A stretch of 64,000 bases of DNA from VRUE01 sp963762205 (GTDB lineage Bacteria; Actinomycetota; Thermoleophilia; Solirubrobacterales; 70-9), in assembly GCA_963762205.1 (NCBI GenBank), contig CAVXJZ010000003.1, positions 62,001 to 126,000 of the forward strand. The letters run 5' to 3'. The notes beneath the pieces were generated by a model. That model was not told the origin of the DNA. It saw nothing but the letters and a program-made list of their open reading frames with translations, and ran no database searches. The translations under genes were made by a program, and so were the position numbers. Shown here one piece after another: positions 43,050 to 51,635 of this stretch; within the stretch, counting starts at the first letter, position 1, and each line of letters opens with the position of its first letter.

Positions 43050-44450
43050 ATGTCTGACCCATCGCCACCTGAGGGCAGGCGACGCCACCTGTCGGGCGTG
43101 CGCTGGCTGCTGCTCAAGGACCTGCAGATCCTGCGCCGCTCGCCGCTGCAGGCGCTGCTTCTCGTCGCCTACCCGATCCTGATCGCGGTCCTGGTCGGCT
43201 TCGCGATCTCGCCGGACTCCGGCAAGCCGCGGGTCGCCTTCCTGAACGAGATCCCGAGCGACTCGCGGGTCACGGTCGGTGGCGCCCGGCTGCCGTCGGC
43301 CGGCGTCGAGGACCAGATCTGCGGGCGCGTCGACTGCGTCCGCGTCGAGAGCCGCGAGGAGGCCCGCGAGGAGGTCGCCTCGGGAGACGCGCTGGCGGCG
43401 CTGATCCTGCCGGCCGACCTCGTCAACCGGATCAACTCGCTCTCGACGCCGACGCCCGCCGTGCCGGAGGTCGAGATCCTCGTCAACGAGGAGAACCCGA
43501 TCAAGGCGCAGGCGGTCGACGACCGGATCTCCGCCCTGCTGGCCGAAGCGAACCTGCTCGTCGCCAGGCGGATCGCCGGCGAAGGGAGCCGCTTCATCGG
43601 CCTGCTCGTCAAGGGCGGCGACTTCGAGGTCGTCGGCCAGTCGATCGAAATCCTCGGCCTGCAGAGGACGGGGAAGATCCTGGCGGCGATCCGACCGACG
43701 GTGCCACCGGGGCCGCTGCGGGAATCGCTCGACCGCGTGATCCGCTTCGCCGCGCTCGCCGGGCAGAACCTCGACCTGGCGTCGCCCCTGCTCGACCGCC
43801 TCGCCCAGCCGATCGAGGTGAACAAGGTCGTCGTCGACGGCTCCTCGCCTCCGCTCGACATATTTGCGATCGCCGTCGCCGCGACGCTGACGCTCGCCTT
43901 CGTCACGGTGCTGCTCGTCGCCGGCTCGCTCGCCCTCGAGCGCGAGGAGAACGCCTTCCCGCGCCTGACCCGCAGCCTCGTCTCCCCCACCGCGCTGCTC
44001 GGCGAGAAGGTCCTGCTCGGGGTCGTGGTCGGGGTCGTGGTGACGCTGCTGATGCTGGCCGGGCTGGAGATCTTCGTGCCGCTCCGATGGAGTCGCTTCG
44101 GCCTCTGGCTGGGAGCGATCGTCGGCGGCGGCGCGGCGCTCGGCGCGGCCGGCGCGGCGCTCGGCGCGGCCGCACGCGAGGTGCGGGCAGTCTCCCTGCT
44201 CGCCTTCATGGTCACCCTGCCGATCGCATTCCTCTCGCTGGTGCCCTCGGGGGCGGTCGGCAAGGGGCTCTACGACGCCATCGGGGTGATCGTCGCCGTC
44301 TTTCCCTTCAAGCCGGCGCTCGACCTGATCACCGTCGCCCTCGACCCCGCCGGCGGCGGGTTCGTCGGGCCGCTGCTGCACCTGGCGATCCTCACCCTCG
44401 CCTACGGGCTCCTCGCCCGCCTCGCCCTGCGCCGCTTCACCACGGTCTGA
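43050..44450 (+). CDS. ABC-2 type transporter permease
   Basis: A 466-residue membrane protein. One transmembrane helix near the N-terminus (LQALLLVAYPILIAVLVGF, about 34-52), a large extracytoplasmic domain (about 55-270), then five or so helices in the C-terminal part (ALTLAFVTVLLVAGSL; VLLGVVVGVVVTLLML; AIVGGGAALGAAGAALGAA). This arrangement fits ABC-2/YhgE-like exporters. ATG at 43050 with GGGGAG six bases before. Paired with the ATPase at 42289. Substrate unknown. The linker between the two genes (43021-43049) vaguely resembles the MIRU-like unit but is too diverged to call. Confidence 0.85.
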   Translation: MSDPSPPEGRRRHLSGVRWLLLKDLQILRRSPLQALLLVAYPILIAVLVGFAISPDSGKPRVAFLNEIPSDSRVTVGGARLPSAGVEDQICGRVDCVRVESREEAREEVASGDALAALILPADLVNRINSLSTPTPAVPEVEILVNEENPIKAQAVDDRISALLAEANLLVARRIAGEGSRFIGLLVKGGDFEVVGQSIEILGLQRTGKILAAIRPTVPPGPLRESLDRVIRFAALAGQNLDLASPLLDRLAQPIEVNKVVVDGSSPPLDIFAIAVAATLTLAFVTVLLVAGSLALEREENAFPRLTRSLVSPTALLGEKVLLGVVVGVVVTLLMLAGLEIFVPLRWSRFGLWLGAIVGGGAALGAAGAALGAAAREVRAVSLLAFMVTLPIAFLSLVPSGAVGKGLYDAIGVIVAVFPFKPALDLITVALDPAGGGFVGPLLHLAILTLAYGLLARLALRRFTTV

Positions 44451-44468
44451 GGGATCGCGGCCGGGCGG

Positions 44469-44474
44469 TAGGGT
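44469..44474 (+). promoter_or_regulatory. Candidate -10 element for the YmdB-like gene
   Basis: TAGGGT, 8 bases before the ATG at 44483; no Shine-Dalgarno sequence. Confidence 0.35.
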
Positions 44475-44482
44475 CACCCCTC

Positions 44483-45259
44483 ATGCGGGTCCTTTTCATC
44501 GGCGACGTCGTGGGAAGCCCGGGGCGCCGTGGGATGAAGGCGGCCATGCCCGGCCTCAGGGAGAGCCACAGCCCGGACCTGGTGATCGTCAACGGCGAGA
44601 ACTCGGCCGGCGGGGTCGGGATCACCGAGAAGACGGCAAACGGGCTCTTCGACGCCGGCGCCGACCTGATCACGACCGGCAACCACGTCTACCGCCATCG
44701 CGAGGTCTACGACTACCTCGACCGTGCCGACCGGGTGATCAGGCCCGCCAACTACCCCCATGCCAACCCGGGTCGCGGCCACACCGTGGTCGAGGCCGAC
44801 GGCAGGCGGGTCGGGGTGATCAACCTGAGCGGGGCGGCCGGGCTCCAGGTCGCGCGCCTGCCGTTCCACGAGGTCGACGCGATCCTCGAGCGGATCGAGG
44901 CCGACTGCCTGGTCGTCGACTTCCACGCCGAGATGACCAGCGAGAAGGTCGCGATGGGATGGCACCTGGACGGCCGCGTCGCCGCCGTCTTCGGCACCCA
45001 CACCCACGTGCCGACCGCCGACGCCCGGGTGCTGCCGCAGGGGACCGCCTTCATCTGCGACGTCGGCATGACCGGCTCGCGGACCAGCGTGCTCGGCGTC
45101 AAGCCCGAGCAGGCCCTGGCGGCGCTGACCACGCAGATGCCGGTCCGCTTCGAGACCGCCGAGGAGGACGTCTGGGTGATGGGCGCCGTCGTCGAGATCA
45201 ACGACCGCGGCTTGGCGGACTCGATCGAGCAGGTGCTGGTCCCGGCGCCCGCCGAATAG
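44483..45259 (+). CDS. TIGR00282/YmdB-family metallophosphoesterase
   Basis: A 258-residue calcineurin-like phosphoesterase. Starts MRVLFIGDVVGSPGRRG (first metal ligand Asp), then VNGENSAGGVGIT, TTGNHVYRH, VDFHAEMTSEK and FGTHTHVPTADAR, all hallmark metal-binding motifs of the YmdB group, whose Bacillus member hydrolyses 2',3'-cyclic nucleotides. It often neighbours rny (ribonuclease Y), but not here. Its last codons are partly duplicated just downstream (45282-45300). Confidence 0.92.
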   Translation: MRVLFIGDVVGSPGRRGMKAAMPGLRESHSPDLVIVNGENSAGGVGITEKTANGLFDAGADLITTGNHVYRHREVYDYLDRADRVIRPANYPHANPGRGHTVVEADGRRVGVINLSGAAGLQVARLPFHEVDAILERIEADCLVVDFHAEMTSEKVAMGWHLDGRVAAVFGTHTHVPTADARVLPQGTAFICDVGMTGSRTSVLGVKPEQALAALTTQMPVRFETAEEDVWVMGAVVEINDRGLADSIEQVLVPAPAE

Positions 45260-45300
45260 GGCGGCGGCGCACCCCCTCGCCGACTCGATCGAGCAGGTGC
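45218..45300. repeat. 19-bp direct repeat at the end of the YmdB-like gene
   Basis: gactcgatcgagcaggtgc occurs at 45218-45236 (inside the gene, encoding DSIEQV) and again at 45282-45300 (after the stop). Similarity continues weakly for about 15 bases. It looks like a partial tandem duplication of the gene's 3' end. Confidence 0.7.
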
Positions 45301-45361
45301 CGGCCCTGGCCCCGACGAGCTGCGGATCCTCTGCCCCTGCTCCTCGCGAAGTCCTGGGTGG

Positions 45362-45454
45362 GACGGGCGGGGTGCCCCCTCGACGGACGGATACTCAGAG
45401 CCGTCCAACCAATTGGTTGGACGGCGAGTTCGACGAGGGGGTGCCCCGCCCGTC
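45362..45454. repeat. Palindromic repeat element, copy A
   Basis: A 93-nt potential hairpin. Outer arms GACGGGCGGGG and CCCCGCCCGTC, then CCCCCTCG and CGAGGGGG; inner perfect 26-bp palindrome at 45400-45425 centred on AATT. Between arms is a conserved segment, CGGATACTCAGAGCCG. A second copy lies at 55794-55890. The inner stems differ between copies by changes on both sides that keep pairing. Lies between two convergent genes and covers the end of the minus-strand ORF, so it could act as a terminator or as a mobile REP-like element. Confidence 0.7.
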
Positions 45455-45829
45455 TCCCACCGTTGCCATGGCGACGAGCAGCAGCGGGTAGAACCAGACG
45501 ATGTACAGGTAGAACCAGTGCTCGGCGGTGAGCTGGGCGCCGATCAGGAGGGCGGCGCCCAGGGCCGCGACCTGAGTCAGGCTCTTGCGGCGGGGGCGGA
45601 AGGCGAAGCCGAGCGCGAGCGCGGCGACGAGCGCGGCGATCGCGATGCGGAGCGGCGCCAGGCCACCGACCTGGCCCCAGATGCTGAAGGGCGAGTCGCG
45701 GTCGGCCTGGTAGGCGATCGTCCGCTCGTAGAAGGTGTGCAGGCCGGGGTCGATCGCGGGCCACAGCATCACCGCGACCGACACCGCCAGGAAAGCAAGG
45801 GCGAACCTCCCGGCCGCGGGGCCTGTCAC
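45395..45829 (-). CDS. C-terminal part of GT-C-like integral membrane protein (split by frameshift)
   Basis: A 144-residue ORF with four hydrophobic helices (FALAFLAVSVAVMLWPA, IAIAALVAALALGFAF, VAALGAALLIGAQL, FYLYIVWFYPLLLVAMA) and TFYERTIAYQADRDSPFSIWG, typical of the last third of GT87/DUF2029-like glycosyltransferases. Its GTG overlaps the stop of the preceding ORF (GTGA), and the frame joins to it if one base is missing near the G run at 45837-45842. The last about 18 residues are encoded by the palindromic element A and are probably not original. Confidence 0.6.
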   Translation of the reverse strand: MTGPAAGRFALAFLAVSVAVMLWPAIDPGLHTFYERTIAYQADRDSPFSIWGQVGGLAPLRIAIAALVAALALGFAFRPRRKSLTQVAALGAALLIGAQLTAEHWFYLYIVWFYPLLLVAMATVGDGRGTPSSNSPSNQLVGRL

Positions 45830-47118
45830 CGATGACGGGGGGCGCTGCGGGCCGAGCTGTCCTCGACCCCCCGATCATCGGTGCCACCCGCGGGAGGGAG
45901 GTCCCGCGCGCGCTCGTCGCCGAGCCCGGGCGGGAGAGAGTCGGCGGCGGCGGTCGTCGGACGGTAGGTCATCAGCATCGGGGCGAGGAGGATCGGGGCG
46001 AACTTGGTGAAGGTCGCAAGGGAGGCGAGGGCGCCGCGGGCGAGCGGCCTGGAGAGAAGGACCAGGGTCGCGACGAGGAGGGCGGAGACGAGCGCGTCGT
46101 TCGAGTTCGACTCGAGGACGTAGGCCGTGTAGGGAAAGGCGGCCCAGCCGAAGGCGAGGGTCGCGCCGAGCGCCTGGCCGGGAGGCCCGCGGCGCATGCG
46201 GCGGCCGAGCAGGTAGAGCAGGGCGAAGGTGGCGAGGTCGAAGAGGACCGCGGCCCCGTGCGCGGCCGGCAGGTCGTCCCAGGACCCCGACCAGGGCCAG
46301 ACCGCCTCGCTGGGCACATAGGCGTAGTAGTTGACCGGCCCGTAGGTGTCCCCCTGGGAGACGTCGTCGGGGAAGTTCCCGTAGAGCTGTTCCCCGTGGG
46401 TGACGCGATCGGCGCCGACGACGCTCGCGTAGCCGACGTCGATCGCCCCCGCGTCGGCGACGTTGAGGCCGACTCGGAAGCCGACCAGGAAGAGCGCCGC
46501 GATCAGCAGCCAGCTCGCCGGCCAGACAGGCCGCAGTCCCTCGCCGCGGCCACGGACGCCGATCCACAGCGCCCGCCCGCCGAGGTAGACGAGCAACGGG
46601 TAGACGAGCGGCACCGAGACGCCGACCTCGGCGCGGTTGAAGAAGAAGTGCGAGACGCCGAAGCCGAGCAGGACGAGGAGGTCGAGGTTGGCGATCCGCC
46701 GGCGGCGCCGCCAATCGATCAGGCCGAGCAGGAAGACCGCGCAGAGGGGCAGGAACACGTAGGGGGCGTTGAGCCTGTGGCCGAAGGCGCCGGAGTAGCC
46801 GCGGGCCATCTTCCAGGCCACCTGGTAGCCGGTCCACGACTCGCGGACCTCGCCGCTGAGCGGGTCGACGATCACCAGGGCAACCTTCTCCCCGTCGGCG
46901 AAGTAGCCGACCTCCCAGTTGCCGTCGACCATCTCGGAGCTTGAGGTCAGACCCGGATGCAGGCGCCGCTGCTCGACCGCCGTCGCGTCGCGGTCGGCGG
47001 CGGCGGTCGCTTCGACCGCGTCGATCCGTTCGCTCGCCGCCGGCGCCGAGGCGTGGGCCGGCGCGGCGGTCAGGGCGAGGAGCGCGGCGGTCAGGGCGAG
47101 GGCGCCGCGGCGTCTCAT
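45826..47118 (-). CDS. N-terminal part of GT-C-like integral membrane protein (DUF2029/GT87-like)
   Basis: A 430-residue ORF. Starts with a signal-like helix (MRRRGALALTAALLALTAAP, AHA), then a small extracytoplasmic domain (DGNWEVGYFADGEKVALVIVD), then about eight transmembrane helices. GDTYGPVNYYAYVP and LESNSNDALVSALL resemble the catalytic loops of membrane GT-C transferases using polyprenyl-linked sugars. Joined to the following ORF it would make 574 residues. Its ATG overlaps the stop of the phosphodiesterase gene (ATGA). Possible role in cell-surface glycan assembly. Confidence 0.65.
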   Translation of the reverse strand: MRRRGALALTAALLALTAAPAHASAPAASERIDAVEATAAADRDATAVEQRRLHPGLTSSSEMVDGNWEVGYFADGEKVALVIVDPLSGEVRESWTGYQVAWKMARGYSGAFGHRLNAPYVFLPLCAVFLLGLIDWRRRRRIANLDLLVLLGFGVSHFFFNRAEVGVSVPLVYPLLVYLGGRALWIGVRGRGEGLRPVWPASWLLIAALFLVGFRVGLNVADAGAIDVGYASVVGADRVTHGEQLYGNFPDDVSQGDTYGPVNYYAYVPSEAVWPWSGSWDDLPAAHGAAVLFDLATFALLYLLGRRMRRGPPGQALGATLAFGWAAFPYTAYVLESNSNDALVSALLVATLVLLSRPLARGALASLATFTKFAPILLAPMLMTYRPTTAAADSLPPGLGDERARDLPPAGGTDDRGVEDSSARSAPRHR

Positions 47119-48633
47119 CGGCCGAAGTGCTCCAGCACCAGCCCGGCGACGTCGCGCAGCGCCCACTGCTCGCGCTCGTCGGCGGCGGCCGGCCCACAGC
47201 CCACGCAGAGCAGCGGCCCGAGCGAGTCGCCGCGGTGCAGCGAGCCGTGGCTGCCGCCGCCCGCGTGGCTGGTCCCGCCCCAGTCGACGGCCTCGTATCC
47301 GGGGGCCAGCGAGACGATGAAGTCACCCGCGTGCGGCGAGCGCAGCGCCGAGAAGACGCGGGCGAGGGGGTCCGGGTACTCCTCGCTGCGCAGGCGGCCG
47401 TCCTCGACCTCGGCGGCGAGCACCGCCGGGTCGCCGTCCAGGTCCCAGCCCCCGCCGCGTAGGTCGGCGAGCTCCGTGCCCGGCCGGAAGCGGAGTCGCC
47501 CGCCGCCCCGCTCGACCACCGCCGTCGTCTCCCGCGGCGGCGGCGCGCCCATCTCGGCGCGCTCGAGCGGCTCGCCGCCGGCTCCCTCCAGCCAGCAGAC
47601 CAGCTCGACCCCTTCGGTCGCGGCGAGGCCCTCGCGCACCTCGTCGTGACCGGCCCGCGTGGACTCCCCGGGGAGCAGGTAGACATGGGCGGCGCGGCCG
47701 GTCGGGCTGACCGCGAGCTGCGCCGGCTCCTGGCGGTCGTCCGAGGGCGCCAGGACCGACCACTCGCGACCGAGCAGCTCGGCCAGGGGGAGACCCCGGT
47801 CGACCGGGGTCTGGGCGTGGTCGGCGACCAGGATCAGCGCGTGCCCGGCGAGGAACTCGTCCAGCCCTCCGGCCGCCTCGACCAGGGTCGCGAAGCAGCG
47901 GTCCGCCTTCGCGATCGACTCGACGCTCGCCTCGGGGCCGTGGCGATGCGAGTAGTTGTCGTTGTCGGGCAGGGAGAAGAGCAGGAAGTCGAAGAGGTCG
48001 TCCTTCACCATCTCCGCCGCGCAGCAGGCCGAGTAGCCGTCGCGCGTTCCGGGGATCGAGGTCGACCTGCAGGGCACCTCGCGGCTCGCGTACAGGTCGC
48101 CGTAGAAGAGCTCCTTCGGCCCCCAGGTGTGGTGGCGGAACTTGAGCCGCGTCGCGTCGACGGCGCGCCGCATCAGGCCGTCGAGCGAGACCTGGTGGCG
48201 ATGGCGGCCGCGGTAGATCAGGAACGGCGTGCAGGCGGTCCGCAGCGCCGGCGTCGTCGAGGCTCTCGAACAGGGTCTCGACCTCGGGGCTGAGGTGGGA
48301 GAGGTTCATGTTGTAGACGAGGTCGTAGAGGGCGCGGAAGACTCCGACCGAGCGTGTCGCGTCGAGCGACGATCCGTACTCGACGTAGCGCCGCTCGAGG
48401 CGGTGGTACCAATTCATGCCGCTGATCCAGTGCCGGTCGGCGCCGGCGCCGGTGACCATCTCCGCGCAGGCGACCGGGGTCACCGAGGGGAAGCTGGAGA
48501 CGCAGTCGGGTACGAGCACCCCGCGCTCGAGCAGCGCGGCGAAGGTCGGCGCCCGCCCCTCGGCCACCGCGCGCTCGAGCATGTCGGTCCGCAGCGAGTC
48601 GACGTAGGTGAGAACGAGCTTCTTGGCGGGCAT
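47115..48633 (-). CDS. Alkaline-phosphatase-superfamily (type I phosphodiesterase/ENPP-like) enzyme, frameshifted
   Basis: Begins MPAKKLVLTYVDSLRTDML (metal-binding Asp) with nucleophile region SSFPSVTPVACAEMVTGAG, then after a break, LLFSLPDNDNYSHRHGPEAS, LILVADHAQTPVD and VDWGGTSHAGGGSHGS, the second and third metal-site motifs of the superfamily. One extra base at about 48245 (after DDAG) separates the halves; without it the protein is 505 residues. Hydrolyses phosphodiester or pyrophosphate bonds; substrate unknown. Coupled by ATGA to the GT-C-like gene, suggesting a joint role in surface polymer metabolism. Confidence 0.85.
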
Positions 48634-48667
48634 CGCCCGGCGAATGATGGTGGACCGGCGCGGGCGG

Positions 48668-49070
48668 CTAGCGCAGCACGCGCAGGCCGGCGTGTTTCCT
48701 CTGCGCGCGGCGGTGACGGGCGACGCCGAGCCAGACGAGGGCGAGCAGCACGAGCGAGCACGAGGATCGGGACGAGGACCGCGAGCGCGATCACGACCAG
48801 CGCCGCGACGCCGATCAGGAAGCCGAGCGCGCCCGTGCTCCCTTCGCGGCGAGCGGCGCCGCTGACCAGGTCGCTGATCACGAGGCAGGCGGCGACGGCG
48901 CCGAGCAGGGCGAGCAGGGCGCCCAGCGGGCCCTCGAGCAGGAAGCCGGCGACGAGGCCGATCACCGCCGCGAGCAGCGTCATGCGACCGCGCGCCGAGC
49001 CGTGCAGGCCGGTCGTGCCGGCCAGCATCCCGATCGCGATCCCGATCCCGAGCTCGGTGAGGACGTCCAC
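48668..49070 (-). CDS. Small four-helix membrane protein, frameshifted at the C-terminus
   Basis: GTG at 49070 starts VDVLTELGIGIAIGML; helices at LGIGIAIGMLAGTTGL, LLAAVIGLVAGFLL, ALLALLGAVAACLV and LGFLIGVAALVVIALAVLVP. One extra base at about 48754 shifts the end; the other frame gives LALVWLGVARHRRAQRK and a stop at 48668, total 133 residues. TAGGTT lies 7 bases before the GTG. Function unknown. Confidence 0.6.
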
Positions 49071-49077
49071 GCGGGAA

Positions 49078-49083
49078 AACCTA
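49078..49083 (-). promoter_or_regulatory. Candidate -10 for the small membrane-protein gene
   Basis: TAGGTT, 7 bases before GTG 49070; supports that start over the longer upstream ORF. Confidence 0.4.
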
Positions 49084-49125
49084 ACCGCCCCGGCGCATCG
49101 GCGTCGATCCGGCACACTTAACCGC

Positions 49126-50493
49126 ATGGCAGAGCAGCCGCCATCCCCACCGCACAGGCGACGAGCCCACGCCAGGACCCGCGACATCGAGCGCTACGCC
49201 GGCCTCTTCGCGGAGCGCACCGGCGTGATGCGCTCCTCCGCGATGCGCGACCTGATGGCGATCACCGCGCGGCCCGAGGTGATCTCGCTGGCCGGCGGCC
49301 TGCCGGATACCTCGACCTTCCCGCCGAAGAGCTTCGCCGCGCAGATGACGCGGATCGCCCAGGAGTCGGTCGCCGAGGCGCTTCAGTACGGGCCCACCGA
49401 GGGCTTCGAGGAGACCGTCGACTGCATCCTCCAGGTGATGGGCGCCGAGGGAATGCTTCCCGACCCCCAGGACGTGATCGTCACCACCGGCGGGCAGCAG
49501 GCGATCGACCTGGTCTGCAAGACCCTGGTCGACCCCGGCGACGTGGTGATCTGCGAGGCGCCCACCTACCCCGGCGCCGTGCCGGTCTTCTGCAGCTACC
49601 AGGCCGACGTCGTGCAGGTCGAGTGCGACGCCGACGGGATGCGGATCGGGGACCTCGAAGAGGTGCTCGCCGGCCTCGACGGCGAGGGGCGGCGGCCCAA
49701 ATTCGTCTACTCGGTGCCGAGCTTCCAGAACCCGGCCGGGGTGACGATGTCGCTGGAGCGGCGACGCCGCCTGGTCGAGCTGGCCCGCTCACGCGAGATG
49801 CTCGTGATCGAGGACAACCCGTACGGGCTGCTGCGCTTCGGCGGCGAGCCGCTGCCGCCCCTCTACCAGCTCGACGGCGGCGACTTCGTCATCTACGTCG
49901 GCACCTTCTCGAAGATCCTCTCCCCCGGGATCCGGCTGGGCTGGGCCGTCGCGCCGCCGCCGGTGATGGAGAAGATCGTGCTCGGCAAGCAGGCCGCCGA
50001 CCTCTGCACCTCGACCCTGACCCAGTACTTCGTGCGCGAGTACTTCGCCGAAGGGCGCTGGCGCGACTACGTCGACAGCCTCGCCGCGATCTACCGCGAG
50101 CGGCGCGACGCGATGGTCGGCGCCCTGCGCGAGTTCTTCCCCGACGGGGCGACCTGGACCGAACCCGAAGGCGGTCTCTTCATCTGGGCGACGCTGCCCG
50201 ACTTCATCGACACCGGCGACCTGCTCGCCCGGGCACTGCGCGACGACGTGGCCTTCGTCCCCGGGCAGGCGGCCTACGTCGACGAGCGCGGCCGCAGCTC
50301 GATGCGGCTCAACTTCTCCGGCGTCGACGAGGAGGAGATTCGCGAGGGGATCCGGCGGATCGGCAGGGTCGTCGCCGAGCAGATGGAGCTCTACGGAACC
50401 CTGACCGGCGAGCACGCCGTGCCCGCGCCCCGTCGGGACGAGCCGGCCGAGAACGTCCTGCCCTTCCGCAAGGCCGGTGAGAGCGGGTCGTGA
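49126..50493 (+). CDS. PLP-dependent aminotransferase, class I/II (2-aminoadipate-like)
   Basis: A 455-residue fold-type I aminotransferase. Markers: VISLAGGLPDTSTFPP, LQYGPTEG, VTTGGQQAIDLVCKTL, VYSVPSFQNPAGVTM, IEDNPYGLLRF and the PLP-lysine segment YVGTFSKILSPGIRLGW. The C-terminal domain contains GGLFIWATLP and SMRLNFSG. This matches LysN/KAT-like transaminases rather than MocR regulators, as no wHTH domain is present. ATG 49126. The downstream ddl-like gene overlaps by 4 bases (GTGA), so it may supply or consume an amino acid for the ligase (inference). Confidence 0.9.
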   Translation: MAEQPPSPPHRRRAHARTRDIERYAGLFAERTGVMRSSAMRDLMAITARPEVISLAGGLPDTSTFPPKSFAAQMTRIAQESVAEALQYGPTEGFEETVDCILQVMGAEGMLPDPQDVIVTTGGQQAIDLVCKTLVDPGDVVICEAPTYPGAVPVFCSYQADVVQVECDADGMRIGDLEEVLAGLDGEGRRPKFVYSVPSFQNPAGVTMSLERRRRLVELARSREMLVIEDNPYGLLRFGGEPLPPLYQLDGGDFVIYVGTFSKILSPGIRLGWAVAPPPVMEKIVLGKQAADLCTSTLTQYFVREYFAEGRWRDYVDSLAAIYRERRDAMVGALREFFPDGATWTEPEGGLFIWATLPDFIDTGDLLARALRDDVAFVPGQAAYVDERGRSSMRLNFSGVDEEEIREGIRRIGRVVAEQMELYGTLTGEHAVPAPRRDEPAENVLPFRKAGESGS

Positions 50494-51429
50494 GGGTCGC
50501 TGTCCTCAAGGGGGGGAAATCGCTGGAGCGGGGCGTCTCGCTGCGCTCCGGGGCCCGGGTCGAGGACGCGCTCGCCAGGCTCGGCCACGAGGCCGTGCCG
50601 CTGGACGCCGGCGGCGACATGGTCGAGCGGTTGCTCGCCGCCGACCCCGACGTCGCCTTCGTCGCCATGCACGGCCGCGGCGGCGAGGACGGCACCGTGC
50701 AGGAGCTGCTCGAGATCCTCGGCATCCCCTTCACCGGCCCCGGCGTCGCCGCCTGCGCGCTCTGCACGGACAAGTCGATGGCCAAGCACGGGATGCGCGA
50801 GGCGGGCGTGCCGACGCCGCCGTGGTTCGCCTTCAATCGCACGGCCTTCCACGAGCTCGGCGCCGCCGACGCCCTGGGCGGCCTCGAGCAGCGCCTCGGA
50901 TTCCCCCTCGTCGTCAAGCCCAGCCGCGGCGGCTCGGCGCTCGGGGTCAAGTTCGCGGCGGAGGCGGGCGAGGTTCCCGCCGCCCTGGTCTCGGCCTTCA
51001 GCTACGACGACCGGGTCCTGCTCGAACGCTTCGTCGAGGGGCGGGAGCTGGCGGTCAGCGTCGTCGGCTCCGAGGCCCTGCCCGTGGTCGAGGCGATCCC
51101 GGCCGGCGGCGACCGCTACGACTTCGAGGCCCGCTACGAGATCGGCCGCACCCGCTTCGAGTGCCCGGCGGCGCTCGACGACGGCGATCGCCTGGCCGTG
51201 GTCGAGGCGGCGCTCGGCGCCTACCGGGTGCTCGGCTGCTCGGGCTTCTCCCGCGTCGACCTGATCCTCGGCCGCCGAGGGCCCGCAGGTGCTCGAGGTC
51301 AACGCGATCCCGGGGCTCACCGACACCAGCCTCCTGCCCCAGGCGGCCGAGGCGGCCGGCCTCTCCTTCGAGCAGCTGGTCGGGCGGATCCTCGAGCTGG
51401 CCCTGGAGCCGGCCGGCGCCGGGGCCTAG
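50490..51429 (+). CDS. ddl: D-alanine--D-alanine ligase-like ATP-grasp enzyme, frameshifted
   Basis: Starts MRVAVLKGGKSLERGVSLRSG (ligase N-terminal loop), then VAMHGRGGEDGTVQELLEI, TDKSMAKHGMREAGVPTPPW, FPLVVKPSRGGSALGV (ATP-grasp) and ERFVEGRELAVSVVG. After about 51273 one extra base displaces the C-terminal catalytic part, LEVNAIPGLTDTSLLPQAAE, to the next frame; corrected length is 312 residues. Makes D-Ala-D-Ala for peptidoglycan. No second ddl or other murein gene is nearby. The family also includes related dipeptide ligases, so the substrate is inferred. Confidence 0.87.
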
Positions 51430-51516
51430 CCTGCGGCGAGCATCGAGGACGCCCGAGACGCGGTCGTTGTCGTCAAGTTCCTTGCCCGATGTCGTTTCAG
51501 ACGCAGGGGCCCATCG

Positions 51517-51561
51517 CCGCTTCGAACGCTCCCTCTCGGCTTCGAGCGTGAGAAGAAGCGG
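51517..51561. terminator. Hairpin between convergent genes
   Basis: CCGCTTC (51517-51523) pairs with GAAGCGG (51555-51561); inside, ACGCTC pairs with GAGCGT. Lies between the ddl-like gene and the convergent collagen-like gene; plausible terminator. The rest of 51430-51635 shows no gene. Confidence 0.45.
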
Positions 51562-51635
51562 TGCTGACGCGGTGACGGCGGTGCGCTCGGTGAGTTACCG
51601 GCGAGACGCCGAATGTCCCTTCTTCTTCGTCCGCT

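Noticed and set aside
48229..49125. N-terminal extension of the aminotransferase across 48229-49125
   Set aside because: Shadow of two minus-strand genes; the aminotransferase has a good ATG at 49126 and a normal start.
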